Part shown: piece after piece, positions 6,460 to 8,106 of the stretch
Layout: the number at the start of each line of letters is the position of its first letter
How positions within the stretch are numbered: position 1 is the stretch's first letter
Assembly: GCA_964478625.1 (NCBI GenBank)
Contig: CAYZJH010000117.1
Span: forward strand, 1-8,106
DNA: 8,106 nucleotides
Source of the DNA: SKZT01 sp964478625
GTDB taxonomy: Bacteria; Desulfobacterota; Desulfobacteria; Desulfobacterales; SKZT01
Direction of reading: 5' to 3'
Program-made: the position numbers and the translations under genes
The notes under the pieces: model-generated
The model's database searches: none
What the model was told of the DNA's origin: nothing
What the model saw: only the letters and a program-made list of their open reading frames with translations

Positions 6460-7419
6460 ATGCAGTTCATCACCTTGGGTCAATCAGACATCCGGATCAG
6501 CCGGATTATTATGGGAACCTGGCAAGCCGGGAAAACCATGTGGACAGGCATTGATGACACCGAAACCACAGCAGCCATGCGGGCCGCATTCGATGCAGGC
6601 GTCACCACGTTCGACACGGCAACGGTTTATGGAAACGGCCATTCCGAACGGATCGTGGGTGGGGCCCTGCGGGAGATTCGGGATCACGTGGTCATTGCCA
6701 CCAAGGTCTTTGCTCATTCTCTGGCCCATGACAAAGTCATCAAGGCATGCCACACGTCATTAAAAGACCTGCGGACGGATTACATCGATCTTTACCAGAT
6801 CCACTGGCCTTCGGGTTCTTTCGGCAGCAGGAAGGTTCCCATCGAAGAAACCATGGGTGCATTGAATCAGCTCAAGGAACAGGGCAAAATCCGTGCGATC
6901 GGCGTATCGAACTTTTCCCGTGAACAGATCGAAGAAGCTTCCCGATATGGTCGCATTGACAGCCATCAACCGCCTTATTCACTGTTCTGGCGGCATGAGG
7001 AAAAAGATGCCATCGCCTATTGCATCCGAAATCAAATCTCGATCCTGGCTTACTCTCCCATGGCCCAGGGTATTCTCACCGGAAAATTCGGGCCGGACCA
7101 CAAATTTGAAGAAGGCGATCATCGGGCCAAAAACCGTCTTTTTCATCCGGATCATTATCCCCGGGTTCAGGAGGCTTTGGCAAAATTACGCCCCATCGCG
7201 GAGCGAAACGGCATTACCATGGCACAACTGGCGCTCGCCTGGGTGATCTCCCATACCAACACCTGTGCCATTGCAGGAGCGCGAAATGCGGCACAGACCG
7301 TTCAGAATGCCCAGGCCGCCGATATTGTCCTTTCAGAAGAAGATCTGGCGGAAATGGATGGCATCGGCCGAATCGTCACTGATCATCTGGACGACAATCC
7401 CGTATTGTGGAAATGGTAG
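6460..7419 (+). CDS. Aldo/keto reductase family oxidoreductase
   Basis: A 319-residue soluble (beta/alpha)8-barrel enzyme of normal family length, expected to reduce aldehydes or ketones with NAD(P)H in the cytoplasm. The catalytic tetrad is visible: Asp52 and Tyr57 in FDTATVYGNG, Lys82 in ATKVF, and His115 in QIHWPSG. Further family marks are GVSNFS (148-153), AYSPMAQGILTGKF (197-210), and the cofactor-phosphate loop GARNAAQ (273-279). The overall pattern is closest to the general-stress-protein/YajO-like branch. The ATG at 6460 fits both the N-terminal beta-hairpin (MQFITLGQSDIRIS) and the ribosome-binding site. It stands alone: a sequence gap lies 86 nt upstream and a gene remnant lies immediately downstream. 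The substrate cannot be predicted. Confidence 0.93.
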   Translation: MQFITLGQSDIRISRIIMGTWQAGKTMWTGIDDTETTAAMRAAFDAGVTTFDTATVYGNGHSERIVGGALREIRDHVVIATKVFAHSLAHDKVIKACHTSLKDLRTDYIDLYQIHWPSGSFGSRKVPIEETMGALNQLKEQGKIRAIGVSNFSREQIEEASRYGRIDSHQPPYSLFWRHEEKDAIAYCIRNQISILAYSPMAQGILTGKFGPDHKFEEGDHRAKNRLFHPDHYPRVQEALAKLRPIAERNGITMAQLALAWVISHTNTCAIAGARNAAQTVQNAQAADIVLSEEDLAEMDGIGRIVTDHLDDNPVLWKW

Positions 7420-7425
7420 CCCAAA

Positions 7426-7544
7426 ATGAAAAAAGATTTGGATCCGTGCAATGTTGAGTTGGAAAATCCAACCAGGAACTGCTCAGGGAAATCGAACGAC
7501 GAAAACATATTGAAAATCCGCCCCAGAGCGTTGCCCTGGGCTGA
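7426..7544 (+). pseudogene. Remnant of a sensor histidine kinase linker, frameshifted
   Basis: Starting at ATG 7426 the frame reads MKKDLDPCNVELE. One base short near 7462, the next frame continues SNQELLREIERRKHIEN. Joined (ELEKSNQELLREIERRKHIEN, allowing one restored base) this is the coiled-coil linker typical of HAMP/PAS sensor kinases. The second frame then runs into the GCGTTGCC repeat and stops after SVALG at 7544. Only about 40 residues survive and no kinase domain follows, so this is a relic, not a gene. It begins 6 nt after the aldo/keto reductase stop. The peptide is short, so chance resemblance is possible. Confidence 0.4.
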
Positions 7545-7566
7545 TATGTCCTGCGCTTTCAGCGCA
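7525..7566. repeat. GCGTTGCC..GGGCTG.TATG repeat, copy 2
   Basis: This is the better-preserved partner of 727-747. It consists of AGAGCGTTGCCCTGGGCTGA, then TATGTC, then the small hairpin TGCGCTTTCAGCGCA. In reading frame it encodes the QSVALG tail of the kinase remnant; on the other strand it reads ISAQGNALG, a peptide I associate with this repeat in many genomes. Confidence 0.55.
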
Positions 7567-7760
7567 CAAGGATTTGTTTGAATAAACAAATTTCGGGCAG
7601 TTATCGGCACGGAAACCCGTTCCAGCGCCTGGAAGGTGAATAATTGCCGAATTCCCTTCCAGTGGCTAAAACCATATGAATTCAGCATCATCACGAGATT
7701 CGGGTAAATATAATGATTCTGGCATGTTTTTTTCAACAACGGTGTCAAGTGTGTATAAAG
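7567..7760. other. Intergenic stretch without a recognised gene
   Basis: No coding region could be supported on either strand. A long minus-strand reading frame (7748-7383) overlaps the end of the aldo/keto reductase and the repeat and shows no family features. Confidence 0.45.
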
Positions 7761-7878
7761 ATCATCTTTGAAAGGTGAATTCAGGCGGAATCAGAAAGTC
7801 CCCCTTTGAAAAAGGGGGATTTAGGGGGATTTTTAAAACGGCACCAATTTGCCAAATCCCCCCGGCCCCCCTTTTTCA
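7761..7878. repeat. Hairpin repeat copy C, truncated at its right end
   Basis: A degenerate unit (7763-7776) precedes a complete CCCCCTTTGAAAAAGGGGG (7800-7818) with the same roughly 40-bp period as in copies A and B. Then come the spacer (about 7830-7853) and the inverted arm AAATCCCCCC (7854-7863). The last inverted unit runs only as far as CCCCCCTTTTTCA; the expected AAGGGGG half is missing and porin-like coding sequence begins at once. Confidence 0.85.
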
Positions 7879-7881
7879 GAT

Positions 7882-8106
7882 ATGCCCTATGGCGAGGCCG
7901 ATTTCGATATCACTGAAAAGCCGTTGTTTTCCGTGGGAGCTAATTATTACTACAATCGCGTTCAGGTTGGTACCGGTCAAAACAACCTGAATTACGACAA
8001 CAATCTCGGCAACATCGGCATACTGTCACAATTGACCACGGCAAATGATTTTTTGCTTGGCGAAAAGGTGGATCTTCATGTTTATGGTTTTGATGCGGCT
8101 CTTAAA
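7882..8106 (+). CDS. Porin-like fragment, 5' truncated, open at window end
   Basis: The frame is open from 7837, but protein-like sequence starts around the ATG at 7882 and runs 75 residues to the window edge. It reads like transmembrane beta-strands of a Gram-negative outer-membrane porin: ITEKPLFSVGANYYYNRVQ (10-28), a loop rich in Gly and Asn (29-45), then LGEKVDLHVYGFDAALK (59-75). The alternating hydrophobic/aromatic pattern resembles the central part of phosphate-selective porin O/P-type barrels. There is no signal peptide and no N-terminal barrel region; the upstream residues come from hairpin repeat C. No ribosome-binding site precedes the ATG. Either the gene was broken by the repeat or the assembly joined two loci there. 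Family is moderately sure, subtype weak. Confidence 0.5.
   Translation, partial: MPYGEADFDITEKPLFSVGANYYYNRVQVGTGQNNLNYDNNLGNIGILSQLTTANDFLLGEKVDLHVYGFDAALK

Noticed and set aside
7383..7748. 121-residue minus-strand reading frame
   Set aside because: It overlaps the end of the aldo/keto reductase, the kinase remnant and the repeat; the NPCALKAQDISAQGNALG stretch is repeat-derived and no domain is visible.
7775..7990. 71-residue plus-strand reading frame
   Set aside because: Its first half is repeat translation (KSPFEKGGFRGIF) and its second half is the wrong frame of the porin-like sequence.

Overview
This 8.1-kb window looks like accessory or intergenic-rich chromosome of a sulfate-reducer-like deltaproteobacterium (Desulfobacterota). 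That placement is inference. It rests on the family mix (a single-domain membrane rhodanese, a MOT1-type molybdate/sulfate permease, a P2-type ATPase, an aldo/keto reductase and a porin fragment) and on intergenic DNA full of two palindromic repeat families that I associate with this group. No rRNA, tRNA, CRISPR array, transposase or phage gene is visible.

Layout: positions 1-243 hold an imperfect palindromic repeat and lead into a small membrane-anchored rhodanese gene (+, 244-633). From 634 to 1549 there is no credible gene. That stretch holds a degenerate 'GCGTTGCC' repeat, an array of six hairpin units built on CCCCCTTTGAAAAAGGGGG, and a second copy of the module that sits just upstream of the rhodanese gene. 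Two minus-strand genes follow: a MOT1-like transporter (2788-1550) and, upstream of it, a 908-residue P2-type cation ATPase (5693-2967) with unusual ion-site residues. The 178-bp spacer between them holds a candidate promoter and a cruciform-like hairpin, so independent transcription is possible. From 5694 to 6459 there are more repeats, including one interrupted by a run of exactly 100 N (6274-6373), which is a scaffold gap rather than biology. An intact aldo/keto reductase (+, 6460-7419) comes next. The tail (7420-8106) holds a frameshifted histidine-kinase linker remnant running into the second 'GCGTTGCC' repeat, then a third hairpin-repeat copy that stops at a hairpin tip and abuts the middle of a porin-like reading frame, which runs off the window.

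The four intact genes do not form an obvious pathway. Two are inner-membrane transporters (oxyanion import and ATP-driven cation transport), one is a membrane-tethered sulfur-transfer domain, and one is a soluble NAD(P)H oxidoreductase. The least ordinary features are the repeat landscape, with copies marking breakpoints and a duplicated intergenic module, and the P-type ATPase, in which the canonical M5 glutamate is replaced by lysine and the M6 aspartate by glutamate. I found no convincing undescribed multi-gene system.
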